Shown piece by piece: positions 32,201 through 39,722 of a stretch of 64,000 nt of DNA. Source of the stretch: an uncultured Rothia sp. (lineage in GTDB: Bacteria; Actinomycetota; Actinomycetes; Actinomycetales; Micrococcaceae); contig NZ_CAKAPD010000012.1 of the NCBI RefSeq assembly GCF_916715725.1, forward strand, positions 10,337-74,336, written 5' to 3'. A model generated the notes under the pieces. That model was not told the DNA's origin and did no database searches. It saw only the letters and a list, made by a program, of their open reading frames with translations. The translations under genes were made by a program, and so were the position numbers. The stretch's first letter is position 1, and the number at the start of each line of letters is the position of its first letter.

Positions 32201-32408
32201 CGGTGCGCACCGCGCCAATGGAGCGGAAGAGCCCACCGATAGCGTGAGCAATGCTCAGCCAGACGGAGGAGATAGCGCCCGCAACAGGGTTCGCCGCGTT
32301 GGCACCGCGCTGGGCACCGCCTCGGGAGGTGGTGCGCTTGCGGGTGGTCTTCTTAGTGTTTGCTTTAGTAGAGGTCGTGTTACGACCCTTCGTGGTCCGT
32401 GGAGCCAT
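29229..32408 (-). CDS. ftsK: DNA translocase FtsK/SpoIIIE
   Basis: The product is 1059 residues. Four or five membrane helices lie in the first ~250 residues. A Pro/Ala/Gln-rich linker of ~280 residues follows (about 265-540). The motor domain comes next, with its N-terminal part VVEALTNVLEQFKVDAQV, Walker A VAGATGAGKSSFVNSMI and Walker B PYLLVIVDELADLMM. The C-terminal gamma winged-helix domain (LLQAAEIVITTQFGSTSMLQ, then MGFAKAGRIMDLLESQGVV) reads KOPS sequences in other bacteria. It pumps chromosome ends through the division septum. The start ATG 32408 gives MAPRTTKGRN, and a TACCCT box ends 7 nt upstream, predicting a leaderless mRNA. Confidence 0.96.
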   Translation of the reverse strand: MAPRTTKGRNTTSTKANTKKTTRKRTTSRGGAQRGANAANPVAGAISSVWLSIAHAIGGLFRSIGAVRTDLAPEDRRDGGALTILLFGLISAGVEWYNWRAHTSLGLLRAPLDAWHTMLGGIFGQGALLIPVFCLIMAWCVFRGPDLIKRNNRVAVGSFIMLVATSLFFARHAGHPTFADGFNAVWAGGGVAGVLLGTPIVRVSGGIAFVEILIHLLLGIAGLMVLTNTPIRQVVPRTLHLVGLALGEKPNGTTRTSVKDTPSDATQTVDLNAEEHDRSYLYEDEKPARTAQKSGGLFSRLRGWLGFAPAESTDSSLDEYAGDEAFVSAVVDETHPETTQMPVQPEDSAQDSAQQARPAAKPNRLSRLPGRLNQAPAAQGTAQGASAQNSTYSSSPDLFDVEASDAPAARLDQVQRAAVANGRVNRIPGEEPLFDVEAYDGFGASEQAAPQTKPHQVVNPAQSAAQASAPQAHAASAAQPPIPTRMHSPGAHPKNAAPAASRAPEAGASRPLQNNTQVATTEQARGEQVVQSSRGTYVLPSEEMLVSGPPAKESSEVNEHVVEALTNVLEQFKVDAQVTGFSRGPTVTRYEIELGPATKVERVTALSKNIAYAVASPDVRILSPIPGKSAIGIEIPNTDRETVALGDVLRSPQAHANHHPMVMGVGKDVEGGFVLANLAKMPHMLVAGATGAGKSSFVNSMITSILMRATPDQVRLVMVDPKRVELTAYEGIPHLITPIITNPKKAAEALQWVVREMDARYDDLAHYGYKHVDDFNKAVREGKVQPDPGSKRTVHEYPYLLVIVDELADLMMVAPRDVEEAIVRITQLARAAGIHLVLATQRPSVDVVTGLIKANVPSRMAFATSSVTDSRVVLDQPGAEKLIGQGDALFLPMGASKPMRVQGAWVSESEIHAVVEHVKKQAPTIYREDVMVSAAKKQIDEEIGDDLDDLLQAAEIVITTQFGSTSMLQRKLRMGFAKAGRIMDLLESQGVVGPSEGSKAREVLIRPDDLQATLARIRGEEPPAADPYANAVDPGEAVTDYFDEPDDEGSEDAWQLTGR

Positions 32409-32415
32409 ACCTTTT

Positions 32416-32421
32416 AGGGTA
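32416..32421 (-). promoter_or_regulatory. ftsK: -10 box of a probable leaderless ftsK mRNA
   Basis: TACCCT on the minus strand, 7 nt (AAAAGGT), then ATG 32408. Confidence 0.5.
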
Positions 32422-32594
32422 TCAACCTTCCCGTTAATGTACCGATTCTTTCGTTATCAGTGAGCTAAAAAGTGCGCCCCGCCGGCACCTATGAGGGCAT
32501 CGATAAGGCGCTAATGAGGCGGTTCTCCCCCACCGTGTTCGCTTTCGCGTAGCTTTCGCACAACTTTCGCCCATGCGTTCTGCAGATACACAGC

Positions 32595-32627
32595 AGGCGG
32601 GGCCGACACAACGTATCGACCCCGCCT
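32595..32627. terminator. Hairpin terminator between rnj and ftsK
   Basis: A 12-bp stem with one mismatch (AGGCGGGGCCGA/TCGACCCCGCCT) and a 9-nt loop lies ~40 nt past the rnj stop. The T-run (TTTT) is on the plus-strand side, so its strength for rnj is unclear. Confidence 0.55.
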
Positions 32628-32664
32628 TTTCGCTGTTTACGGACAGCTAGCCTCGCGCAGAGTG

Positions 32665-34380
32665 TTAGTTCTTCGTAGCCTTCGAGGTGTTCTCAACAAC
32701 CACGGGAACAATCATGGGCTTGCGGCGCAGACGGCGAGAAATCCAGGCACCGATGGTGCGGCGCACAATCTGCTGCAACTGCTGCACGGTGTGCACCTTC
32801 TCGGGTGCGCGGTGCAGAGCATCCTCCAGAGCAGCGGTAATCTTCGGAACAATCTCGTCAAAGACCGAGTCGTCCTCAGCGATACCACGAGCGTGAATAT
32901 CCGGGCCGGTCACCACGCGCTTGGTGGCACGATCCACCACGGTCACGATGGACACGAAGCCCTCTTCACCCAGGATGCGGCGATCCTTCAGGTCGCTCTC
33001 GGTGACCTCACCGACGGAGCGGCCGTCCACGTACAGGTACTCGCAGGGAACCTCGCCCACTACGGACGCCACACCATCGCGCAGATCCACAACGGTGCCG
33101 GACTCGCAGAGCAGCACATTCTTCTTCGGAACACCGGTCTCCATCGCCAGATCACCGCTAGCGATCAGGTGGCGAACCTCGCCGTGAACGGGCATAACGT
33201 TCTTCGGCTTGAGAATGTTGTAGCAGTACAGCAGCTCACCCGCGGCAGCGTGACCGGAAACGTGAACCTTCGCGTTGCCCTTGTGCACCACGTTAGCGCC
33301 CAGCTTCATGAGGGCGTTGATGATGCGGAACACGCTGGTCTCGTTACCGGGAATCAGCGAGGAGGCGAGCACCACGGTGTCGCCGGGCTCAATCTGAATC
33401 TTGTGGTCGCCGTTCGCCATACGGGACAGTGCCGCCATCGGCTCGCCCTGCGAACCGGTGCACATCATCACGATCTGGTCGGGGCGGTAGTCGTCAACCT
33501 TCTTCAGGTCCACTAGTACGTTGGCGGGAACCTTCAGGTAGCCCAGCTTCTCAGCGATGGTCATGTTACGGACCATGGAGCGGCCCACGAGCACGACCTT
33601 GCGGCCACGCTCAGCGGCTGCGTCCAGAACCTGCTGCACGCGGTGAACGTGGGAGGAGAAGGACGCCACAATGATGCGGCCGCGGGCGTCACGGAAGACG
33701 TTCGACAGCACCGGACCAATGTGCTTCTCGGTCGGAGTGAAGCCGGGAACCTCAGCGTTGGTGGAGTCCGGCAGGAACAGGTCCACGCCCTCCTCGCCCA
33801 GGCGAGCGAAGTGGCGCAGGTCGGTGATGCGGCCATCCAGCGGCAGCTGGTCCATCTTGAAGTCACCGGTGTGCAGAACCTTGCCAGCCTTGGTACGGAT
33901 GTAAACAGCCAGTGCGTCCGGAATCGAGTGGTTCACAGCAACGAACTCGCACTCGAACGGGCCGAAACGCTCCACCTGGTGTTCCTTCACCGCGAGGGTG
34001 TAGGGCTTGATGCGGTGCTCGGCGAGCTTCGCCTCGACCAGCGCCAGGGTCAGTTCGGAGCCGACCAGGGGGATGTCGGGGCGGCGGCGCAGCAGGTAAG
34101 GAACCGCACCGATGTGGTCCTCGTGGCCGTGGGTCAGCACCATGGCGACCACGTCGTCCAGACGGTCGACAATGTAGCTGAAGTCGGGCAGAATCAGGTC
34201 CACGCCGGGCTGGGACTCTTCGGGGAAGAGCACGCCGCAGTCAACAATCAGCAGCTTGCCGTTGATTTCGTACACGGTCATGTTACGACCGACTTCGCCC
34301 AGACCGCCCAGGGGCACCACGCGCAGGGTGTCCTTCTTCAGGCGGGGAGGCAGGGGAAGATTCGCTTCAAAGACGCTCAT
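32665..34380 (-). CDS. rnj: Ribonuclease J
   Basis: The product is 571 residues, a beta-CASP metallo-beta-lactamase nuclease with 5'-3' exo- and endonuclease activity in mRNA decay and rRNA maturation. The metal-binding motif LTHGHEDHIG has H84, H86, D88 and H89. Further motifs are VNHSIPDAL, LHTGDFKMD, the beta-CASP segment IVASFSSHVHRVQQ and HVSGHAAAGEL. The C-terminal domain of ~120 residues is present. ATG 34380 (MSVFEANLPLPPRLK) was chosen because AGAGGAG precedes it; the longer frame to 34521 is not supported. It lies downstream of dapA on the same strand, the usual actinobacterial order, separated by a hairpin at 34622-34657. Confidence 0.95.
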   Translation of the reverse strand: MSVFEANLPLPPRLKKDTLRVVPLGGLGEVGRNMTVYEINGKLLIVDCGVLFPEESQPGVDLILPDFSYIVDRLDDVVAMVLTHGHEDHIGAVPYLLRRRPDIPLVGSELTLALVEAKLAEHRIKPYTLAVKEHQVERFGPFECEFVAVNHSIPDALAVYIRTKAGKVLHTGDFKMDQLPLDGRITDLRHFARLGEEGVDLFLPDSTNAEVPGFTPTEKHIGPVLSNVFRDARGRIIVASFSSHVHRVQQVLDAAAERGRKVVLVGRSMVRNMTIAEKLGYLKVPANVLVDLKKVDDYRPDQIVMMCTGSQGEPMAALSRMANGDHKIQIEPGDTVVLASSLIPGNETSVFRIINALMKLGANVVHKGNAKVHVSGHAAAGELLYCYNILKPKNVMPVHGEVRHLIASGDLAMETGVPKKNVLLCESGTVVDLRDGVASVVGEVPCEYLYVDGRSVGEVTESDLKDRRILGEEGFVSIVTVVDRATKRVVTGPDIHARGIAEDDSVFDEIVPKITAALEDALHRAPEKVHTVQQLQQIVRRTIGAWISRRLRRKPMIVPVVVENTSKATKN

Positions 34381-34621
34381 CGTGTGTCTCCTCTTTCTTC
34401 TATGTTTTCTTGTGATGTCTGTGATTCGTAGGCGACGCTTCGTACCGCAAGCACCCCAGCCGACTCTCATGTGCCGAGGCGGTGGTGCTGCCGGTGCGTC
34501 CAAATCACCGAAAGTATTCAAAAGTATGCGGGGCGTAGTGCTCGGGTGCCTCTGACTAAGTTGGGCCCCTGTCTGAGTGGGAGCCGAATAGTTGGGCGGT
34601 AAACCGCGACAATACGCCAGA

Positions 34622-34657
34622 GCGGACCCCTCACCTAGTGTTAGGTGTGGAGTCCGC
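34622..34657 (-). terminator. Hairpin between dapA and rnj
   Basis: A 16-bp stem with two mismatches (GCGGACCCCTCACCTA against TAGGTGTGGAGTCCGC) has a 4-nt loop (GTGT). No T-run follows, so it could be a terminator of dapA or a processing site. Confidence 0.5.
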
Positions 34658-34763
34658 GTCCGTTGGCTACATCACGCGCCCCGAAAGCGGGGCGTAGGGT
34701 AGCCGAAATCCTCTATATATACGCTCCCCCGCGCTATTGCGTGCGCCGGGTTGGCGTCAAAGT

Positions 34764-35699
34764 TTAGGAGTTCTTGAGGGTGTGAGCGATGCTCGAGGAG
34801 AGCAGGTCAGCTCGCATAGCCTGTGCCACCTCCGGCTCGGAGAGTACGTGCGGCAGGCGAACAACAGGCTCATCCAGCACACCCTGCCAGGAAAGAATTT
34901 CCTTGGCGGCAACGCAACCGGGCGCACGGCCCATAGTTGCGCGGACAATCGGAGTCAGTTCCAGGTGCAGACGCTGCGCCTCCACCAAATCCTGTGCAAC
35001 AACAGCATCAATCAGGGCACGGAAAAGTGCGGGTGCCACATGTGCGGTCACCGAAACGAGGCCGACGGCGCCCATTGCCATCCAGGGAAGGGTCAGTCCG
35101 TCGTCGCCGCTGTAGTAGTGCAGGTCGGTGGTTGCCATGACTTCGGTTGCGGCACCGAAGTCTGCCTTGGCGTCTTTCACCGCTACAATACTATCAATTT
35201 CTGCAAGGCGACGGTAGGTTTCGGGTGCGATGGGGATGCCCGCACGACCCGGAATATCGTACAGCATGACGGGGGTCTCAGTTGCTTGAGCAACGGTCGC
35301 AAAATGGGCGTAGACACCCGGCTGAGTCGGTTTGTTGTAGTAGGGGGTCACGACCAGCAGGCCGTCCACACCAATCTTTTCGGCGCGATGCGCCAGCTCA
35401 ATAGTGTGCGCGGTGTCATTCGAACCAACACCGGCAATAATCTTCGCGCGAGAGCCGACGGTATCCTTCACAATCTGGAAGACGCGCTCGTTCTCGTCAT
35501 CGGTCATGGTGGAGTATTCACCGGTGGTACCGCAGACCACCAGGCCGTCGTGACCGTTCTCCACAAGGTAGTTCGCCAGGTCTGCGACCTGCTTTTCGTC
35601 AACGGAACCGTCCTTAGCGAAGGGGGTCACCATTGCGGTCAGGAGGCGACCGAAGACAGGTTCAACAAAAGTACCGGGGTTCGAAAGGTTCTCAGACAT
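34764..35699 (-). CDS. dapA: 4-hydroxy-tetrahydrodipicolinate synthase
   Basis: The product is a 311-residue (beta/alpha)8 enzyme that condenses pyruvate with aspartate semialdehyde, the first step of the DAP/lysine branch. The Schiff-base Lys is in IVAVKDAKADFGA. The catalytic Tyr is in VMLYDIPGRAGI, and the substrate loop is VVCGTTGEYSTMTDDE. A TACTCT box ends 6 nt before ATG 35699 with no ribosome-binding site, so the mRNA is probably leaderless. dapB lies ~870 bp upstream on the same strand with a TPR membrane protein between, so the two dap genes may not be strictly co-transcribed. Confidence 0.95.
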   Translation of the reverse strand: MSENLSNPGTFVEPVFGRLLTAMVTPFAKDGSVDEKQVADLANYLVENGHDGLVVCGTTGEYSTMTDDENERVFQIVKDTVGSRAKIIAGVGSNDTAHTIELAHRAEKIGVDGLLVVTPYYNKPTQPGVYAHFATVAQATETPVMLYDIPGRAGIPIAPETYRRLAEIDSIVAVKDAKADFGAATEVMATTDLHYYSGDDGLTLPWMAMGAVGLVSVTAHVAPALFRALIDAVVAQDLVEAQRLHLELTPIVRATMGRAPGCVAAKEILSWQGVLDEPVVRLPHVLSEPEVAQAMRADLLSSSIAHTLKNS

Positions 35700-35705
35700 A
35701 TGTCT

Positions 35706-35711
35706 AGAGTA
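35706..35711 (-). promoter_or_regulatory. dapA: -10 box of a probable leaderless dapA mRNA
   Basis: TACTCT on the minus strand, 6 nt (AGACAT), then ATG 35699. Confidence 0.5.
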
Positions 35712-35893
35712 CGCCCGAAATGCAGATTTTTGCTATAGAACGCATAAGTTATCATGCATGTTCTACTATTCGGACTCTTTCAAACCCGCGGTACTTCCGC
35801 GAGAGCCTATGAAACCGGGCACACAGCCTCGGCGTTATCAACCTCATACCGAAACTAAATGCGGTACCTGCTACGGGCCGCCAAGGACAGCGC

Positions 35894-36556
35894 CTACCGC
35901 ATACCCTTCGCGGCACCGCCCGAACGCAACGCCCACGCGTTACGCATCGCCGCACGGGCACGCTTGCGCTCGCCGCCGGCATCGTACATGCACGCCAGGT
36001 TGAACCATGCCTTCCAGTTATTCGGCTCCTGCTCCACCGCCGCGGCGAAGCTCTCAAACTCCACCGCCGCAGCCTCACGGTCCACACGACCCGCCGGGGT
36101 GCGAGGCAGGGTATCCTCCGCCAGTTCGCCTGACGCCGCCAGCTCCTGAGCCATACGCTGAATACGAGCGCCGAAAAGCACCTCACGCACCAGCGCCCAG
36201 GCACCCAGAATCGGCAGCAGAATCATACCCGCGCCGAGCACCATGCCAGCTGCCGAACCGGAGGTGAGCATCACGAACCCCTGCTGCGCAATATGCACCA
36301 GGTACAGGGTCAGTAGCGCGCAGGTCAGCGCCGCGAAGGTCTTGCCGAACCCGCCAGCATCCACCGTCACAAAGACGGCACTAAAAATCAGCACGCCCAG
36401 GATAGAGGCACGCGCCGCCAGAGGCAGCGGCAGAATCAGCACGGTCAGCACCATCAGCACGCAGGCGCAGACAGTCCACAAACGCAGCGAAGTCCACCAG
36501 GGGCCACGAGCCTCAGAAGATGCCTGCACATTCTCAGGCGAAGTCTGTTCAGACAT
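35894..36556 (-). CDS. Membrane protein with a C-terminal TPR-like motif
   Basis: The product is 220 residues. Four hydrophobic segments lie at about 27-130: LWTVCACVLMVLTVLILPL, ILGVLIFSAVFVTVDAG, FAALTCALLTLYLVHIAQ and GMVLGAGMILLPILGAWAL. They are followed by a soluble tail with a single TPR-like helix pair (FAAAVEQEPNNWKAWFNLACMYDAGGERKRA, written here across 31 residues only as landmarks at its two ends: FAAAVEQEPNN and CMYDAGGERKRA). No known function. It lies 9 nt after the dapB stop and is likely translated from the same transcript. Genes of this kind are found between dapB and dapA in related actinobacteria, which fits a conserved but undefined role. Confidence 0.75.
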   Translation of the reverse strand: MSEQTSPENVQASSEARGPWWTSLRLWTVCACVLMVLTVLILPLPLAARASILGVLIFSAVFVTVDAGGFGKTFAALTCALLTLYLVHIAQQGFVMLTSGSAAGMVLGAGMILLPILGAWALVREVLFGARIQRMAQELAASGELAEDTLPRTPAGRVDREAAAVEFESFAAAVEQEPNNWKAWFNLACMYDAGGERKRARAAMRNAWALRSGGAAKGMR

Positions 36557-36565
36557 AACGCTCCC

Positions 36566-37336
36566 CTACGACAAATCCATGTAGGCGTCCAAGCCCACGC
36601 TCAAACCCGGATGCGCCGCCACCTCACGCACACCCAACAGTACGCCGGGCATGAAGGAGGCACGGTCAAAAGAATCGTGACGAATCACGAGCTGCTGACC
36701 GGGATCGCCCAGCAGAATCTCCTGATGCGCCACCATGCCGCGCAGACGCACCGCGTGCACGTGAATATCGTCGATTACGGCGCCGCGCGAACCCAAAGGA
36801 TCGGAGGTGGTGGCATCCGGGCTTGCACCCACGCCAGCCTCCGCGCGGGCGGCAGCCACCTTGCGGGCGGTGTGCACAGCGGTACCGGAGGGGGCATCCA
36901 CCTTATTCGGATGGTGAATCTCGATGATCTCTACCGATTCGAAGTAGCGTGCCGCCTTCGCCGCGAACTCGGTCGCCAGAATCGAACCAATCGCAAAGTT
37001 CGGGGCGATGAGCACACCCACCTCGGGGTGCTCAGCCAGCAGTTCGCGCAGGGAGTCCAGACGCTCGGGGGTCCAACCGGTCGTACCAACCACCGCGTGC
37101 ATACCGTGCTCCACCGCGAAGCGAACGTTCGTCTCGCTGGATTCGGGAACGGTCAGGTCAATAACAATCTCTGCGCCGGCATCGACCAGCTCCTGCAGGT
37201 CGTCGCCGCGGCCCAGCGCCGCCACCAGGTCCATGTCTGCGGAGGTGTTGACGGCGCGCACCGCCTCGGAACCCATACGGCCCGCGGCACCGAGTACCGC
37301 TACCTTCCAGATTTTTTCGTTACCCTCGTGGGTCAT
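36566..37336 (-). CDS. dapB: 4-hydroxy-tetrahydrodipicolinate reductase
   Basis: The product is 256 residues. It reduces the DapA product with NAD(P)H. The nucleotide-binding loop is VLGAAGRMGSEAVRAV, and the active-site segment is IIEIHHPNKVDAPSGTAVH with the catalytic His pair and Lys. The C-terminal RASFMPGVLLGVREV is conserved. RBS GGAGGAGAG precedes ATG 37336. It is first in a probable operon with the TPR membrane protein. The next gene upstream is the divergent acyltransferase. Confidence 0.95.
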   Translation of the reverse strand: MTHEGNEKIWKVAVLGAAGRMGSEAVRAVNTSADMDLVAALGRGDDLQELVDAGAEIVIDLTVPESSETNVRFAVEHGMHAVVGTTGWTPERLDSLRELLAEHPEVGVLIAPNFAIGSILATEFAAKAARYFESVEIIEIHHPNKVDAPSGTAVHTARKVAAARAEAGVGASPDATTSDPLGSRGAVIDDIHVHAVRLRGMVAHQEILLGDPGQQLVIRHDSFDRASFMPGVLLGVREVAAHPGLSVGLDAYMDLS

Positions 37337-37589
37337 GATTCTCTCCTCCGTAACTTATGAGCACCCCGACGATGGGGTAGACGCTGTGACGTACAGCCTC
37401 TATTATCCCCCGTGTGGGCGCAGTTCACGCCATCGCACACACGGGATGAGATACCCTGCAGAACCTCAGCAGTATAAAAACGAAATCTTATGTGCGTCAT
37501 ATACGGGCATTTATATGTCATCTAAAGATAGCAACCATATAATTAGGAAGTATTTCTATAATTTCCGTCCTACGGAGTACACAGACAGT

Positions 37590-39536
37590 ATGAAGTCCCT
37601 CTTTACCTCCTCCGTGCGTCCAGATGAGGCTAACCGGCGTTATATTCTGCCGGGTCTGGACGGCCTGCGAGCAATCGCTGTGCTCCTCGTGATGGTGTAC
37701 CATTTCTGGCCCACCGTACTACCCGGCGGCATGATTGGCGTGGATATCTTCTTCGTCATCTCCGGTTTCCTGATTACCTCCCTGCTTCTGCGTGAAGGTG
37801 CGCTCACCGGCAAAATTGCCCTGGGCAACTTCTGGATCCGCCGTGCCCGCCGACTGCTTCCCGCCATTACCCTGCTGATTCTGGTTCTCGGACCGGTCAG
37901 CCTGCTCATTGGCGGCGATATTCAGGTGAACCTCGGTCGACAGCTCGCCGGTGCGGCGACCTTCTCGTCCAACTGGATTTCCATTTTTGCCGGTAACGAC
38001 TACTTCGCGCAGACCTCCCCGGAGCTCTTCACGAACTTCTGGTCCCTGGCAGTGGAAGAACAGTTCTACGTGGTGTGGCCGCTGCTCATTGTTGGTGCTG
38101 GCCTGTTGTTGCGCCGCTCGTGGCGTCGTTTCAGCGTGGTTATGGTGCTGGGTATTATTGCGTCGCTGAGCACCGCCACCGCACTGCTGATGTCCGGCTC
38201 CCCCATTAGCCGCGTCTACTACGGCACCGACACTCACCTGTACGGCCTGCTGCTCGGCGCCCTGCTGGCGTTTGCGCGCCCCTGGTCGCTGTACCCGCCG
38301 TTGCAGCAGTCCGTGCTGTACCGCGTGGCTCAGCCCTTCGGCCTGGTTGCCTTCGCCCGCGTCATGATCAGCTGGCTGTCCCTGTTCGCTCTGATTCCCT
38401 ACGCAATTCTGGTTCCCGAGTCGGCTCCCGGTGCGATTCCCTGGGGTCTGTTCGGCGCCTCCCTGCTGGCGCTGGGCGTGATTCAGGGCATGCTTCCGGA
38501 CATGCTTGCTGGCGCTTCCGAGGTGCTGCGCCGCCTGCTGAACTTCGCTCCCCTACGCTGGGTGGGTGAGCGCTCCTACGGCCTGTACCTGTGGCACTGG
38601 CCGCTCGCCGTGGTCATGCACTACCTGATGGGTGCGGACCGTTCCCCGCTGGTAAATGTGGGCGTTCTGGTAGCAACCTTCGCGATTGCGGAGATGTCGT
38701 ACCGCTGGGTTGAGACCCCGATTCGCCGTTACGGTTTCCGCGGTAGCGCGAACCGTGTGGCGGTGGCGTTCCAGTCCTCGCGCACTAAGTTCCTGCCGGT
38801 TTCGGTGGCTCTTGCCGCTGTTGTGGCGGCTGCTTCGACCGGTCTGGCAGTGCACACCGCGCCGGCAATGACTACCGCCCAGCAGTCCGTTGAGGACGGC
38901 AAGCGTGCCGCCGCTGAGCGCCTGAAGGCTCGTCAGGAGGCGCAGGCTGCGAGCGCATCGGCAAGCCCAAGCGCAACGGGTAAGGACGCGAAGGCTTCGG
39001 CAAGCCCCTCGGCGTCGAAGGCTGCAACCGGTTCGGTGAACTCCTCGCAGGTGACCATTGTGGGTGACTCCATTGTGGTGGCGGTATCCCCCGAGCTGTA
39101 CGACAAGATGCCCGAAGCAACTATTGACGCGCAGGAAGCACGCACCATCGCCAAGGCCCTGCCGATTATTAAATCCATGGGTGCTAACGGTCAGATTCGT
39201 AAGACCTTCGTACTGTCGGTGACCGCGAACTCGACCATTCTGGACGGTCAGCTCGACGAGGTTCTGGCTGCTATGCCTGCCGATTCTAAGCTGGTGCTGG
39301 TCACCGGTTACGGCCCGCGCAACCTGACCTGGATTGACTACTCGAACGGTAAGATTCGTGAGTTTGCGGCTCAGCATTCTGATCGTGTGATTATTGCGGA
39401 TTGGAACTCTACGATCCGCCAGGCTCTGCAGACTCAGAGCGGCCTGCTCGCCTCTGACGGTGTTCACCCGGAGGCTGCCGGTCAGGAACTCTACGCTCAG
39501 GTGCTGATGGAGGCTATCGCCAAGGCACAGAAGTAG
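37590..39536 (+). CDS. OafA-type membrane acyltransferase with C-terminal SGNH domain
   Basis: The product is about 648 residues. The acyltransferase-3 domain covers about residues 15-390 with ~10 membrane helices. It begins LPGLDGLRAIAVLLVMVYHF, the active-site His region, and includes GVDIFFVISGFLIT and WSLAVEEQFYVVWPLL. After a Ser/Ala/Lys-rich linker (SASASPSATGKDAKASASPS) a periplasm-side SGNH hydrolase domain follows, with the nucleophile in VGDSIVV (S494) and the DGVH dyad (H626). Such two-domain proteins O-acetylate surface glycans or peptidoglycan in other bacteria. The acceptor here is unknown. The start is uncertain: an in-frame ATG at 37515 precedes this one, and neither has a strong ribosome-binding site. 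It stands alone, divergent from dapB. Confidence 0.85.
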   Translation: MKSLFTSSVRPDEANRRYILPGLDGLRAIAVLLVMVYHFWPTVLPGGMIGVDIFFVISGFLITSLLLREGALTGKIALGNFWIRRARRLLPAITLLILVLGPVSLLIGGDIQVNLGRQLAGAATFSSNWISIFAGNDYFAQTSPELFTNFWSLAVEEQFYVVWPLLIVGAGLLLRRSWRRFSVVMVLGIIASLSTATALLMSGSPISRVYYGTDTHLYGLLLGALLAFARPWSLYPPLQQSVLYRVAQPFGLVAFARVMISWLSLFALIPYAILVPESAPGAIPWGLFGASLLALGVIQGMLPDMLAGASEVLRRLLNFAPLRWVGERSYGLYLWHWPLAVVMHYLMGADRSPLVNVGVLVATFAIAEMSYRWVETPIRRYGFRGSANRVAVAFQSSRTKFLPVSVALAAVVAAASTGLAVHTAPAMTTAQQSVEDGKRAAAERLKARQEAQAASASASPSATGKDAKASASPSASKAATGSVNSSQVTIVGDSIVVAVSPELYDKMPEATIDAQEARTIAKALPIIKSMGANGQIRKTFVLSVTANSTILDGQLDEVLAAMPADSKLVLVTGYGPRNLTWIDYSNGKIREFAAQHSDRVIIADWNSTIRQALQTQSGLLASDGVHPEAAGQELYAQVLMEAIAKAQK

Positions 39537-39549
39537 TAGCTCTGAGCAG

Positions 39550-39620
39550 AAGCTTTTCAGGTTCTGCCGCTCATGCTGGGCGTCAAGAGCATGGGTGGCA
39601 GAACGCCCAGAAGCACTTCT
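39550..39620. other. Hairpin after the acyltransferase gene
   Basis: TTCTGCCGCTCATGCT pairs with AGCATGGGTGGCAGAA (two G-T pairs) around a 10-nt loop near 39561-39602. It is followed by the stronger terminator at 39655-39702. Confidence 0.45.
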
Positions 39621-39654
39621 TGGAGGCATCTCTTTGATAGGTGCCGATGCACAC

Positions 39655-39702
39655 AAAATGCCCGTTCCCTCCCCCGCATTGGGGTATGGGAACGGGCATT
39701 TT
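39655..39702. terminator. Bidirectional terminator between the acyltransferase and M16 peptidase genes
   Basis: A perfect 15-bp stem AAAATGCCCGTTCCC/GGGAACGGGCATTTT, with A- and T-runs built into the stem ends, lies between convergent genes. Confidence 0.85.
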
Positions 39703-39722
39703 CGTACCGTAAGCGTTGAGGG

